A stretch of DNA of 34,078 nt. Origin: Pseudomonadota bacterium. Its GTDB lineage: Bacteria; Pseudomonadota; Gammaproteobacteria; Burkholderiales; JAKAFK01. This document shows, one piece after another, positions 9,227 through 17,465 of the stretch (its first letter is position 1; every line of letters starts with the position of its first letter). The stretch spans positions 1 through 34,078 of the forward strand of contig JAJYKK010000032.1 in NCBI GenBank assembly GCA_021788645.1. The letters run 5' to 3'. The translations under genes and the position numbers were made by a program. Under the pieces are notes generated by a model that saw only the letters and a program-made list of their open reading frames with translations, was not told where the DNA came from and did not search any database.

Positions 9227-9308
9227 GCACCCCGTATGGAGGGACCCGCCCACCCGCTTCCACCGGCTTCCCCCTCGACGTCCCGACCCTCCGCCTTCTT
9301 GCCTAAAT
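9217..9308. repeat. Inverted repeat in the glgB/glgC control region
   Basis: ATTTAGGCAAG at 9217-9227 and CTTGCCTAAAT at 9298-9308 are perfect 11-bp inverted copies 70 bases apart. Beyond each arm related TACTAC-type bases occur (TAGTACTAC at 9202-9210, AATACTAC at 9313-9320). The symmetry between divergent genes suggests paired operator sites or mirrored promoter elements. The binding protein is unknown. Confidence 0.5.
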
Positions 9309-9380
9309 CCGGAATACTACGTTACTGTGTCGGGAATGTCCGGGCGGCGTGGTAGCGGCAAATGAATCATTGATGCGTCA

Positions 9381-9409
9381 CTTTCTTTGTCGCTTTCTTT
9401 ATCTAGAAT
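9381..9409 (+). promoter_or_regulatory. Possible glgC promoter with repeated CTTTCTTT
   Basis: TAGAAT at 9404-9409 is a good -10 box about 34 bases before the glgC start. No good -35 box precedes it. Instead CTTTCTTT occurs twice, at 9381-9388 and 9393-9400, one helical turn apart, which may mark an activator site. Confidence 0.3.
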
Positions 9410-9442
9410 AGAGGATGCTTTTCGAACAGGAAGGAGAGCCTT

Positions 9443-10717
9443 TTGCAGACAGAATTTCCGCGCTTCGTCAGCTTATTGACAAAAAATACAGTGGCGCTGA
9501 TCCTTGCGGGAGGGCGCGGCAGCCGCCTGAAGCAGCTTACGGACTGGCGTGCCAAGCCCGGGGTTCCCTTCGGTGGCAAGTTTCGCATCATCGATTTTCC
9601 GTTGTCGAACTGCCTCAACTCGGGGATTCGCCGGGTTGGGGTCGTGACCCAGTACAAGGCGCATAGCCTGATCAAGCACATCCAGCGCGGCTGGGGATTC
9701 TTGCGCGGTGAATTCAACGAGTTTGTCGAGCTGCTGCCTGCCCAGCAGCGGATCGAGGTCGACTGGTACAAGGGGACGGCCGATGCGGTGTTCCAGAACA
9801 TGGACATCATCCGCGACTACGATCCGGAGCATATTCTGCTCCTGGCGGGCGACCACATCTATAAAATGGATTACGGCGAGATGTTGGCGTTCCATACGTC
9901 CAATGCGGCGGACATGAGCGTGGCGTGCATGGAGGTGCCGGTCGAGGATGCGCGCGCGTTCGGGGTCATGGAGGTCGATGACGCGTCCCGCGTGGTCGGC
10001 TTCGAGGAGAAGCCGCAAACGCCGAAGCCCATCCCCGGCAACCCCGGCAAGGTGCTGGTGAGCATGGGGATTTATGTGTTCAATGCGCAGTTCCTTTATG
10101 AACAGCTGATTCGCGATGCGGACGAGCGTCATTCGTCGCACGATTTCGGCAAGGACATGATCCCCTACATGGTGCCCCGCTATCGGGTTTTCGCGCACCG
10201 CTTCACCGACAGTTGCGTCGGCAAGCCGGGAGGGGTGCCCTATTGGCGCGATGTCGGGACGGTTGACGCCTATTGGGAAGCCAACATGGAGTTGACCAAG
10301 GTGACTCCCGATCTCAATCTGTACGACGACAAGTGGCCCATCTGGACCTATCAGGAGCAGCTGCCGCCGGCGAAATTCATCTTCGACGATCAGGATCGGC
10401 GCGGCATGGCCATCGACTCCATGGTCTCGGGCGGCTGCATCATCAGCGGGGCCACCGTGCGCCGCTCCTTGCTGTTCTCGAACGTGCGCGTGAACAGCTA
10501 CTCGGAAGTGGTCGACTCCGTGGTGCTGCCCAATGTCCACATCGGGCGCGACGTGTATCTGAGCCGCACGGTCGTCGACAAGGGCTGCAGCATTCCGGAC
10601 GGCATGGTGATCGGGCGCGATCCGAAGGAAGACAGCCGGCGCTTTTATGTGACGGAGCGGGGCATCACGCTGGTCACGCCGGAAATGCTCGGACAGCCGG
10701 TGCACCACGTGCGTTGA
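9443..10717 (+). CDS. glgC: Glucose-1-phosphate adenylyltransferase (ADP-glucose pyrophosphorylase)
   Basis: GlgC makes ADP-glucose from glucose 1-phosphate and ATP, the committed and usually allosterically controlled step of bacterial glycogen synthesis. The 424-residue length fits the family. [11 protein letters not shown] near the N-terminus is the nucleotide-binding loop, followed by [26 protein letters not shown] lies mid-protein, and a left-handed beta-helix region fills the C-terminus. The start is TTG at 9443, supported by AAGGAG at 9431-9436 with 6-base spacing. The stop overlaps the next gene's likely TTG start (TTGA), so glgC and the following GH57 gene are probably translationally coupled. 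Confidence 0.96.
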   Translation: MQTEFPRFVSLLTKNTVALILAGGRGSRLKQLTDWRAKPGVPFGGKFRIIDFPLSNCLNSGIRRVGVVTQYKAHSLIKHIQRGWGFLRGEFNEFVELLPAQQRIEVDWYKGTADAVFQNMDIIRDYDPEHILLLAGDHIYKMDYGEMLAFHTSNAADMSVACMEVPVEDARAFGVMEVDDASRVVGFEEKPQTPKPIPGNPGKVLVSMGIYVFNAQFLYEQLIRDADERHSSHDFGKDMIPYMVPRYRVFAHRFTDSCVGKPGGVPYWRDVGTVDAYWEANMELTKVTPDLNLYDDKWPIWTYQEQLPPAKFIFDDQDRRGMAIDSMVSGGCIISGATVRRSLLFSNVRVNSYSEVVDSVVLPNVHIGRDVYLSRTVVDKGCSIPDGMVIGRDPKEDSRRFYVTERGITLVTPEMLGQPVHHVR

Positions 10718-12480
10718 GCGCGACGACCGTGACGGGCGAACAACGTCGATTGCGGCTCATCCTGTGCTGGCACATGCACCAGCCGGACTACCGTGACTAT
10801 GCCAGCGGCGAGTCTACCTTGCCCTGGACCTACCTCCATGCGCTCAAGGATTATACCGACATGGTCCGCCACCTCGAGCGGCATCCGCAGGCGCGGGCGG
10901 TCTTCAACTTCGTTCCGGTCCTCCTTGACCAGCTGGAAGCCTATGTGCAGGCCTTCAGGGAAGGGGCCGTTCGAGACCCCCTGTTGCGCCTGCTGGCGGT
11001 CGAGGACCTCGACCGGATTACCGACGGGGAGCGGCAGATCGTCCTCAACGACTGCTTTCGCGCCAACCATACGACCATGGTGGAGCCGTTCCCGGCGTTC
11101 AAGCGGCTGGTGGCCATCTACCGGGTGTTGGAGGAGAGCGGCGGCTCGGCGGCCCACTACGTGTCGGGGCAGTATATGGCCGATCTCCTGGTGTGGTACC
11201 ACTTGGCGTGGACCGGCGAGACGGTCCGCCGCGAGCATGAATTCCTGATCGGTTTGATGACCAAGGGGGAGCGCTTCACCCATGCCGATCGCCTGGCGCT
11301 TTACCGGCTCATCGGCGAGATCTTGAGCGGGCTCCTGGCGCGCTACAAGGCGCTCGCCGACGCGGGGCGCATCGAGCTTTCGAGCACCCCCCATTATCAT
11401 CCGCTCGCCCCGCTGCTGCTTGATTTCAGAGTCGCGCGGGAAAGCGTTCCGGATGTCCAGTTGCCCGATTCCCCCTGTTATCCGAACGGTCCGGTCCGGG
11501 TCGCCTTTCATGTCGAGTCGGCGCTGTCCTCGCATGAACACCGCTTCGGCGCGCGCCCGCAGGGAGTATGGCCGGCAGAGGGGGGGGTGTCGGATGCCTT
11601 CCTGCGCATGCTCGGGCAGCGCGGCTGCCGCTGGACGGCCAGCGGTGAAGGGGTGCTGGCCAATAGCCTGCGCCACTATAGTCCCGCCGATCCGGGCGAG
11701 CGGCGGGACTATCTCTACCGCCCCTACCACATCCAGGCGGCGGGAACATCCCCGGCCTGCTTCTTTCGCGACGACCGCCTGTCCGATTTGATCGGGTTCG
11801 AATATGGAAAATGGAACGGCGAGGACGCCGTCAAGAATTTCGTGCACGAGTTGGAGGCGATTCTCGCCAATTTTCCGACCGACGCCTACGATCCGGTGGT
11901 GAGCATCATCCTCGATGGAGAGAACGCTTGGGAGTATTATCCGTATAATGGATATTATTTCCTGGACGGCCTGTATGAGGCGCTTGCGCGCCACCCGGCG
12001 ATCGAGATGACGACCTTCAGCGCCTATCTGGACGGCTGCGCGGCGGCCGGCGACGAACGCGCCTCGCCGTCTTCCCGCTGCGCGACCTTCGGGGTTCTGC
12101 CGAGCCTCGTCGCCGGCAGTTGGGTTTACGGGACCTTTTCCACCTGGATCGGTTCGCCTGACAAGAACCGCGCCTGGGATCTGTTGTGCAAGGCCAAGCA
12201 AAGCTTCGACCTGATGATGGCGAGCGACAAGCTTACCGAGGAGGAGAAGCACATCGCCCACGAACAGCTCGCGGACTGCGAGAGCTCGGACTGGTTCTGG
12301 TGGTTTGGCGACGACAATCCGCGACACAGCGTGGAGAGCTTTGACACGCTCTTCCGCGCGAATCTCCGTCATCTTTACGCTCTGCTCAAGCTTCCGGCGC
12401 CCGAGTGGCTGGATCGCCCGGTCAGCAGGGGCGGGGCGGAGGCGGCCGAGCGAGGAGGCACCATGCGGCGGGCCTCATGA
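10714..12480 (+). CDS. Glycoside hydrolase family 57 protein (second)
   Basis: A 588-residue GH57 alpha-glucan enzyme coupled to glgC. HMHQP is at residues 20-24. [10 protein letters not shown] contains the expected nucleophile Glu (about residue 289), and [12 protein letters not shown] the expected general-acid Asp (about 401). There is no signal peptide, so it should act on cytoplasmic glycogen or maltodextrin. The C-terminal half contains an all-helical region ending in [12 protein letters not shown], often seen in GH57 alpha-amylase-like proteins. The TTG at 10714 overlaps the glgC stop; a GTG at 10729 is an alternative. Whether it hydrolyses, transfers or branches cannot be told from sequence alone. 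Confidence 0.88.
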   Translation: MSATTVTGEQRRLRLILCWHMHQPDYRDYASGESTLPWTYLHALKDYTDMVRHLERHPQARAVFNFVPVLLDQLEAYVQAFREGAVRDPLLRLLAVEDLDRITDGERQIVLNDCFRANHTTMVEPFPAFKRLVAIYRVLEESGGSAAHYVSGQYMADLLVWYHLAWTGETVRREHEFLIGLMTKGERFTHADRLALYRLIGEILSGLLARYKALADAGRIELSSTPHYHPLAPLLLDFRVARESVPDVQLPDSPCYPNGPVRVAFHVESALSSHEHRFGARPQGVWPAEGGVSDAFLRMLGQRGCRWTASGEGVLANSLRHYSPADPGERRDYLYRPYHIQAAGTSPACFFRDDRLSDLIGFEYGKWNGEDAVKNFVHELEAILANFPTDAYDPVVSIILDGENAWEYYPYNGYYFLDGLYEALARHPAIEMTTFSAYLDGCAAAGDERASPSSRCATFGVLPSLVAGSWVYGTFSTWIGSPDKNRAWDLLCKAKQSFDLMMASDKLTEEEKHIAHEQLADCESSDWFWWFGDDNPRHSVESFDTLFRANLRHLYALLKLPAPEWLDRPVSRGGAEAAERGGTMRRAS

Positions 12481-12582
12481 GCGGTCGGGCATACGCGCAT
12501 GGTCGGCCTGCGCACGTTGCGTGATGGAAACCGGCACACCGCAGGCGGCGACCTGCGTTCTCGGCATTAACACCGGACAAAA

Positions 12583-14712
12583 ATGACTTCCCTCTCCCTG
12601 TTGTTTGGCGTGCATGCCCACCAGCCGGTGGGCAATTTTCATTCGGTATTGGAAGATGCGCACAGTCGCTGCTATCACCCCTTCCTGGAGACGGTGCACC
12701 AGTATCCCGAGTTCCGGTTCGCGATCCACATCAGCGGGTGGCTGCTGGACTATCTGGCGCGGACGCATCCGGAGGATCTGGAGCGGCTTCGGGCCATGGT
12801 GGCGCGCGGGCAGGCAGAGCTGTTCGGGGGCGGCGACACGGAGCCTGTGCTGGCGGCCATCCCGCACCGCGACCGTGTCGGGCAGGTTCGCGCCTTGGCG
12901 GACAAGCTGGCGCGGCTCCTGGGAAACCGGCCCAAGGGAGCCTGGCTGACCGAGCGCGTGTGGGACGCCACCGTCGTGCCGGGCCTGCGCGAGGCCGGCA
13001 TCGCGTACACGACGGTGGATGACTACCATTTCCTCTGCACCGGGCTCAAGGCGCCCGCCCTCAACGGTTTCTTCACGACCGAGGAAGGGGGGACGCGACT
13101 CGACTTGTTTCCGATCTCCGAGGAACTGCGTTATCGCGTCCCGTTCTCGCCCGCCGGCGATGCCGTGGCCTATCTGGAGGGGCTCGCCGATGCGGGCGGG
13201 CAGGCGGCGGCGATTTATTTCGACGACATCGAAAAATTCGGCATCTGGCCGGAGACCTACCAGTGGGTGTACGAGCAGGGCTGGTTGCGGGACTTCATCG
13301 AAGGTGTGCTCGGTTCGCGCCGCATCCGCACATTGCGCTACGCGGACTATCATGCGCAGGCGAGGACGCGCGGCGTGGTCTACCTGCCCGTGACGTCCTA
13401 CGTCGAGATGAACGAGTGGACCTTGCCGGCCGAGGCCGCGGACCGTTATGCGCAGTTGGTGGGGCAGGCCAAGGCGGCCGGCACGTTCAACCAGGACAAG
13501 GCGTTCTTGCGCGGCGGGATCTGGAAGAACTTCATGAGCCGTTATGCCGAGGCGAACTGGATGCACAAACGCATGCTGGGGTTGTCGGAGCGCTTCCATG
13601 CCCTGGCCGCCGAGCAGCAGAGCGAGGCGATGCGCACTTACCTCTATGAGGCGCAGGCCAACGACGCGTACTGGCATGGGCTTTTTGGCGGCCTGTACCT
13701 GCCCCACCTGCGCCGGGCGGTCTACGCCGCGATCGTGCGCCTCGAAGGACTGCTGGACCAGGCGTCGGCCCGGCCTCCTCAAGTCCGCGCTGACCTCGAT
13801 CTCGACGGCCACGACGAGATTTTTCTGAGCAATGGGCACCTCCAGGCGGTCGTGCGCCTCGATGGCCGTGCAAGCGTGTGCGAACTCGACGACTATGCGC
13901 TGGGCCATAATTTCGGCGATACCCTGGCGCGCAGGATCGAACACTATTACCGCAAGATCCAGTTGCAAGAGATTTCGCGGGGTCCTCAGGAGGGGATTGC
14001 TTCGGCGCATGACCGGGTGGCGTTCAAGCATGAGATCGTTCCTGCCGATCTGGTTCCTGACGCCTATCCCCGCCACCTGTTCAATGATCGCTGGTGCACG
14101 CCGGAAGAAGAACACCCACTGACGACCTACATCTTGAAGTCGGAGTCGACCGACGAAGCCGGCGTGACGCTGGCCTGCCAAACGGGGGAGCAGGCCGGGC
14201 TGTGGGTGACCAAGCGGATCAGCCTCTCGGAGCGGCGCCTGCGCGTCGCCTACGCGTTCAATGGTCAGTCGGGCGGCACGTTTCTGACGGCGATTCACTT
14301 GGCGATGCCCAGTTGCGACGGGCCGGCGGGCCGCTTTGTCGCCGACGGGCGCATCCTAGGCGGCTTCGCATCGGTCTTGACGCTCAAACAGGCGCGGGAG
14401 CTCGGACTGCACGACGGCGTGCTGGAAGGGGCGCTCACGTTGCGCGCGAGCCGCCCGGTGACCCTCACCGCGCACCCACTGTACACGGTGTCGCAATCGG
14501 AAGCCGGTTTCGAAAAAATCATGCAGGCCATCGTGCTGTCCGCCTCCTGGGAACTGGGTAGGCGCGGGCGCGCCCGCGACGTCGTGCTCGAACTCGAAAT
14601 GGGTCCCGAGGTTCGCGTCGATGTCCATAATCGGGTAAACTGGCGAGCCCAGGAACCGCAGGGGGCCTCCGGCGTTCTCGCACGCAGGGATGGATCCGAG
14701 GGCGGGACCTGA
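12583..14712 (+). CDS. GH57 4-alpha-glucanotransferase / alpha-amylase-like enzyme
   Basis: A 709-residue protein with the layout of GH57 4-alpha-glucanotransferases such as the Thermococcus litoralis enzyme: an N-terminal (beta/alpha)7 barrel and a long C-terminal beta-sandwich. HAHQP is at 11-15. WLTERVWD holds the nucleophile Glu at 124. FDDIEKFG holds the acid Asp (214 or 215); relatives usually read DDGEKFG, so Gly is Ile here. The C-terminal part (about 400-680) matches the DUF1925/DUF1926-type domains of this group. It would disproportionate maltodextrins released from glycogen. It begins 102 bases after the previous GH57 gene, with no strong promoter seen in between. Confidence 0.88.
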   Translation: MTSLSLLFGVHAHQPVGNFHSVLEDAHSRCYHPFLETVHQYPEFRFAIHISGWLLDYLARTHPEDLERLRAMVARGQAELFGGGDTEPVLAAIPHRDRVGQVRALADKLARLLGNRPKGAWLTERVWDATVVPGLREAGIAYTTVDDYHFLCTGLKAPALNGFFTTEEGGTRLDLFPISEELRYRVPFSPAGDAVAYLEGLADAGGQAAAIYFDDIEKFGIWPETYQWVYEQGWLRDFIEGVLGSRRIRTLRYADYHAQARTRGVVYLPVTSYVEMNEWTLPAEAADRYAQLVGQAKAAGTFNQDKAFLRGGIWKNFMSRYAEANWMHKRMLGLSERFHALAAEQQSEAMRTYLYEAQANDAYWHGLFGGLYLPHLRRAVYAAIVRLEGLLDQASARPPQVRADLDLDGHDEIFLSNGHLQAVVRLDGRASVCELDDYALGHNFGDTLARRIEHYYRKIQLQEISRGPQEGIASAHDRVAFKHEIVPADLVPDAYPRHLFNDRWCTPEEEHPLTTYILKSESTDEAGVTLACQTGEQAGLWVTKRISLSERRLRVAYAFNGQSGGTFLTAIHLAMPSCDGPAGRFVADGRILGGFASVLTLKQARELGLHDGVLEGALTLRASRPVTLTAHPLYTVSQSEAGFEKIMQAIVLSASWELGRRGRARDVVLELEMGPEVRVDVHNRVNWRAQEPQGASGVLARRDGSEGGT

Positions 14713-14756
14713 ACAGGCGCGTGGGGTGCATCGGACGCGCTGCTTCGGAGAAATCA

Positions 14757-15251
14757 ATGGCGGAACCCGTTGTCGCACAGCATAAAGTGATCTATCTCAC
14801 CTATTCGATCCTCGACGGCGCGGGCAGCGTGTTCGAGCAATATGACCTGCCCGTTGGATATGTGCACGGCGCCAATAGCGGTCTGTTCGACAAGATCGAG
14901 CAGGCCCTCGACGGGCACCGGGTCGGCGACAAGGTGGAGGTGGTCCTGTCGCCGAGCGAGGGATTTGGGGAGCACAAGGCGGAGCTGACCTATACGGACG
15001 ACATCGAGAACGTTCCGCCAGAATATCGTTACGTGGGCGCCGAAGTTCTTTTCGAGAACGATCAGGGCGAGCAGATGACGTTTCGCGTGAGCGACATCAA
15101 GGATGGCCGCTTGACCGTCGATGGGAACCATCCCTTGGCGGGGCGCACCGCGACATTTGTCGTCAAGATCGTCTCGATCCGGGATGCGACGCCTGAGGAG
15201 ATCGCCGAAGGCAGGCCGGCGGATGCCGGCGGCGCGTGCAGTGTCCACTGA
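14757..15251 (+). CDS. SlyD-like FKBP-type peptidyl-prolyl isomerase
   Basis: A 164-residue FKBP of the SlyD type, which catalyses prolyl cis-trans isomerisation and can chaperone folding proteins. The split FKBP core is visible: YSILDGAGSVFEQYD and YVHGANSGLFDKIEQAL at the start, SPSEGFGEH, an inserted flap domain around residues 70-125, then HPLAGRTATFVVKI closing the core. The His/Cys-rich metal-binding tail of E. coli SlyD is missing; only CSVH remains. The ATG at 14757 has GGAG 6 bases upstream. It follows the glucanotransferase closely but may be unrelated to glycogen. Confidence 0.9.
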   Translation: MAEPVVAQHKVIYLTYSILDGAGSVFEQYDLPVGYVHGANSGLFDKIEQALDGHRVGDKVEVVLSPSEGFGEHKAELTYTDDIENVPPEYRYVGAEVLFENDQGEQMTFRVSDIKDGRLTVDGNHPLAGRTATFVVKIVSIRDATPEEIAEGRPADAGGACSVH

Positions 15252-15355
15252 GTCTCGGTGCGCGCGACCCTTTAGCGGGGGCGGGCCGGGGGGCCGGAAC
15301 AGGGATTTTTGCGCCGGGACGCATAGCACATGCGGCTGCGCGAGAAGGGTCCGCG

Positions 15356-15760
15356 ATGAGTTCCGATGACGGATGGAGTGAGAGTTGCGCGTGGATGGCG
15401 CTCGATCCGCTTTCCATCGCCTTGCACCGCTACGAAGCGGCGTTTGGCCATGGGGTCGCCAGAATGGCCTTCCCGTTGGCGGCCGCACTTGCGCCGCATG
15501 AGAAGCGGCGCGTCATCGATACCATCAACGCCGCGTTGCGCGCACGCCGGCCGCAGCCCGTGTGGCATGCGTACCATGCCTCGCGCGTCGCATGCCTCAA
15601 GCAAGGAATGTTGCGGCTCGGCCGGAAGACGGTGCGGCTTGCACCTGAGACGTTGCAGCATCACGCCCTGCAGCTGCAGGCGCTATTGCGGCGCATGTCG
15701 GAGACCGACCGGCAGGAGTTGCCGGATTTCATTCGCGTCTGGGGCTGCGAGCGCCCCTGA
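15356..15760 (+). CDS. Conserved-looking protein of unknown function
   Basis: A 134-residue soluble protein I do not recognise. It is rich in Ala, Arg and Leu and is probably mostly helical (LHRYEAAFGHGVARMAFPL and LQHHALQLQALLRRM). It has no signal peptide, membrane segment or metal motif. The ATG at 15356 has AAGGG a few bases upstream. Codon use resembles the neighbours, which supports a real gene. It lies 104 bases after the SlyD-like gene and is followed by a strong hairpin. Confidence 0.6.
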   Translation: MSSDDGWSESCAWMALDPLSIALHRYEAAFGHGVARMAFPLAAALAPHEKRRVIDTINAALRARRPQPVWHAYHASRVACLKQGMLRLGRKTVRLAPETLQHHALQLQALLRRMSETDRQELPDFIRVWGCERP

Positions 15761-15777
15761 CGAGGAGGTGCGCTTCC

Positions 15778-15798
15778 ACGCCGCGCGGCGCGCGGCGT
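15778..15798. terminator. Hairpin between convergent genes
   Basis: ACGCCGCGC and GCGCGGCGT form a perfect 9-bp stem with a 3-base loop, 18 bases after the unknown gene's stop and 14 bases beyond the stop of the facing small gene. It probably ends transcription from both sides, although it lacks a U-run. Confidence 0.5.
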
Positions 15799-15811
15799 GC
15801 CCGGCGGACGC

Positions 15812-15907
15812 TCAGAGGATCACGGAGAAGAACGAAATATAAGCCCAAACAATCAGGGCGACGACGACCGTGAGAGGAAGATTTTCCGAGCTGAATATCC
15901 AACCCAT
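15812..15907 (-). CDS. 31-residue single-span membrane protein
   Basis: A tiny gene with unusually good signals. The ATG at 15907 is preceded by AAGGAG at the right distance, and a consensus-like promoter lies about 80 bases upstream. The peptide begins MGWIFSSENLP and continues with one hydrophobic span (LTVVVALIVWAYISFF) ending SVIL, so it should be a one-pass inner-membrane protein. Its size and form recall small accessory subunits of respiratory complexes (the CydX or CcoQ kind), but I see no signature that proves this and the neighbours give no hint. The frame continues upstream to 16135, but the Lys-rich stretch there is just the ribosome-site region. Confidence 0.65.
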   Translation of the reverse strand: MGWIFSSENLPLTVVVALIVWAYISFFSVIL

Positions 15908-15988
15908 GCTTTTCTCCTTTTCGCTTTTTTTTTTGCGGTAGACGACCTTAGGTTTTATGCTCTGTTGGGACATACTGAGCTGAAGATA

Positions 15989-16017
15989 ACGATATCCTAA
16001 TAATGCGGGAATGTCAA
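15989..16017 (-). promoter_or_regulatory. Strong sigma-70 promoter for the 31-residue protein gene
   Basis: Read on the minus strand, a perfect TTGACA (16017-16012) and TATCGT (15994-15989) are separated by 17 bases in an AT-rich pocket. Transcription would start near 15982, giving a leader of about 75 bases with a run of A residues just before the ribosome site. Confidence 0.7.
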
Positions 16018-17208
16018 AGAGCCCGGCCGGCGACCGAGAGCGGCTCGTCTCATGCGCAGGCCGGCCGGCGAGCGGCGGACGGGTCCAGCTCGCGAGTGGG
16101 GGCACCGGATGCGCGGGGCGCCGAGCGGCGTGCAAAGTCGGTCCGCGCGCCGTGCTTGGTCTTTTACGTGCGCGCCGGCTTCGAGGGGGCGTGCGCGGAG
16201 GAAGTCCGTGCGCATGCCCATCCAGTATCGGGCGAGGTTAACGCCGATCCGGGCAGCGGTTTTGTGGTCTTTGCCCCGCATCGCGCGGAGGCGGCCGAGC
16301 GGCTGGCTTCCACGCTTCAGTTTTCGGATCTTGTCTTTGCGCGCCAAATGTTCTTTTCTTCCGGACGGCTCGGTCTTATTTCGCCCGGGGATCAGGTGAC
16401 GCGCGTGATGGACGAGGCCGCCGCGCTTCACGCCACCTTTTCCGAGATCTTCGTCGAGACGGCGGACACCAACGAGGCCAAGGCGTGCCTTGGGCTGTGC
16501 CGTCGTCTCGAGGTGCCGTTGCGCACCCGCCTGAGGGACTCCGGCCGCCTTTTGGAAGACGCGCGCGGCCCTCGCCTGCACGTGTTCTTGGTGAGTCCGG
16601 ACGCGGCCTACATGGGCTTGTCCTGGGCCAGCAATGCGTCTCCCTGGTTCATGGGGATCCCCAGGCTCCGCTGGTCGAAAGGCGCACCGAGCCGCTCCTC
16701 GCTCAAGCTGGTGGAGGCCTTCGCCGCTTTCCTGGCCCCGGCGGAGCAGGCGACACGGCTGCGCCCGGGGGGCACGGCCGTCGATCTCGGGGCCGCGCCG
16801 GGCGGATGGAGCTTCGAGCTGGCGCGTCGCGGCCTGGCGGTCGTCGCGGTGGACAATGGGCGACTCGATCCCCAGGTGCTCGCCTCCGGATGCGTCACCC
16901 ACCTGCGCGCCGACGGCTTTCGCTTCCGGCCGCGCAAACCCGTCGACTGGATGGTCTGCGACATGGTTGACAAGCCCTCGCGCATCGCCGTTCTCGTCGC
17001 AGAATGGATGGCCTCCGGGCTGTGCCGCGCTTGCATCTTCAACCTCAAGCTGCCCATGAAGAAGCGGTTTGAGGCGGTGAGCCATTGCAGGGAACTCATC
17101 GCCGAGCGCCTGACGCACGCGGGCATCGCCTTCGAACTGACCCTCAAGCACCTTTATCATGATCGCGAGGAAGTCACCGGCTATGTGACCACCCGTTCGC
17201 GCCGCTGA
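16003..17208 (+). CDS. rlmM: 23S rRNA C2498 2'-O-ribose methyltransferase
   Basis: RlmM methylates the ribose of C2498 in 23S rRNA using S-adenosylmethionine. It has an N-terminal THUMP-like region (FYVRAGFEGACAEEV) and a C-terminal Rossmann methyltransferase domain with the SAM-binding VDLGAAPGGWS. DWMVCDMVDKP and FNLKLPMKKRFE carry the conserved catalytic Asp and Lys regions. The fold begins about 50 residues into the longest frame. The ATG at 16003 has no ribosome site and lies within the opposing promoter, so the true start may be GTG at 16096 or TTG at 16156; I keep the only ATG but regard it as unsure. Family assignment is firm. Confidence 0.92.
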   Translation: MRECQRARPATESGSSHAQAGRRAADGSSSRVGAPDARGAERRAKSVRAPCLVFYVRAGFEGACAEEVRAHAHPVSGEVNADPGSGFVVFAPHRAEAAERLASTLQFSDLVFARQMFFSSGRLGLISPGDQVTRVMDEAAALHATFSEIFVETADTNEAKACLGLCRRLEVPLRTRLRDSGRLLEDARGPRLHVFLVSPDAAYMGLSWASNASPWFMGIPRLRWSKGAPSRSSLKLVEAFAAFLAPAEQATRLRPGGTAVDLGAAPGGWSFELARRGLAVVAVDNGRLDPQVLASGCVTHLRADGFRFRPRKPVDWMVCDMVDKPSRIAVLVAEWMASGLCRACIFNLKLPMKKRFEAVSHCRELIAERLTHAGIAFELTLKHLYHDREEVTGYVTTRSRR

Positions 17209-17254
17209 ACCTGCCGCAGCCCGTGTTGCCGGCGTGAGCGCAATCGGCTATTCA

Positions 17255-17465
17255 GTTCGCCTGAGGCTAAGGCCAGGGGGTTCTAAAGGCAGGCATGCGA
17301 GGGGCATCCGGGCTCTCGGGGTTTATCCCTACAGCATCCCGGTGGAGGCCTCGCACCAACCTTTTCTCACGCGCGATCGACTCTGACGGCATAGCCACCG
17401 TGGGGTTGCCCTTGGGCAATCCGCTTGTCGATTGGTGATGCCGGCACGCTCCCGCGCGTTCTAGC
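17255..17465 (-). ncRNA. Putative omegaRNA-like right end of TnpB-like element, copy 2
   Basis: This is the same conserved tail as in copy 1, about 95 percent identical by eye over 185 bases. Its terminal hairpin (17255-17283) has the same outer GAAC/GTTC arms but different inner bases (CCTGGCC ... CCTCAGG), so the stem is kept while the sequence changed. That supports a functional right-end structure. The putative guide would be the bases just below 17255 read on the minus strand. The coding frame of this copy stays open through the region. Confidence 0.5.

Larger units (their letters stand above)
8673..9442. other. Long divergent intergenic region between glgB and glgC
   Basis: I find no convincing gene in these 770 bases. 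Short open frames on both strands are Arg/Pro/Gly-rich and lack ribosome sites and recognisable domains. About 520 bases separate the glgB start from the promoter-like site at 9198-9226, so glgB may have a long leader. The AT-rich part at about 9190-9420 carries the likely control elements for both directions, listed separately. Confidence 0.6.

Noticed and set aside
10645..12372. Long minus-strand frame opposite the second GH57 gene
   Set aside because: Mirror of a well-supported gene; composition is typical of a shadow and no motif is seen.
12475..14298. 607-codon minus-strand frame opposite the glucanotransferase gene
   Set aside because: The plus strand encodes a clear GH57 protein with catalytic motifs; the antisense product shows no family.
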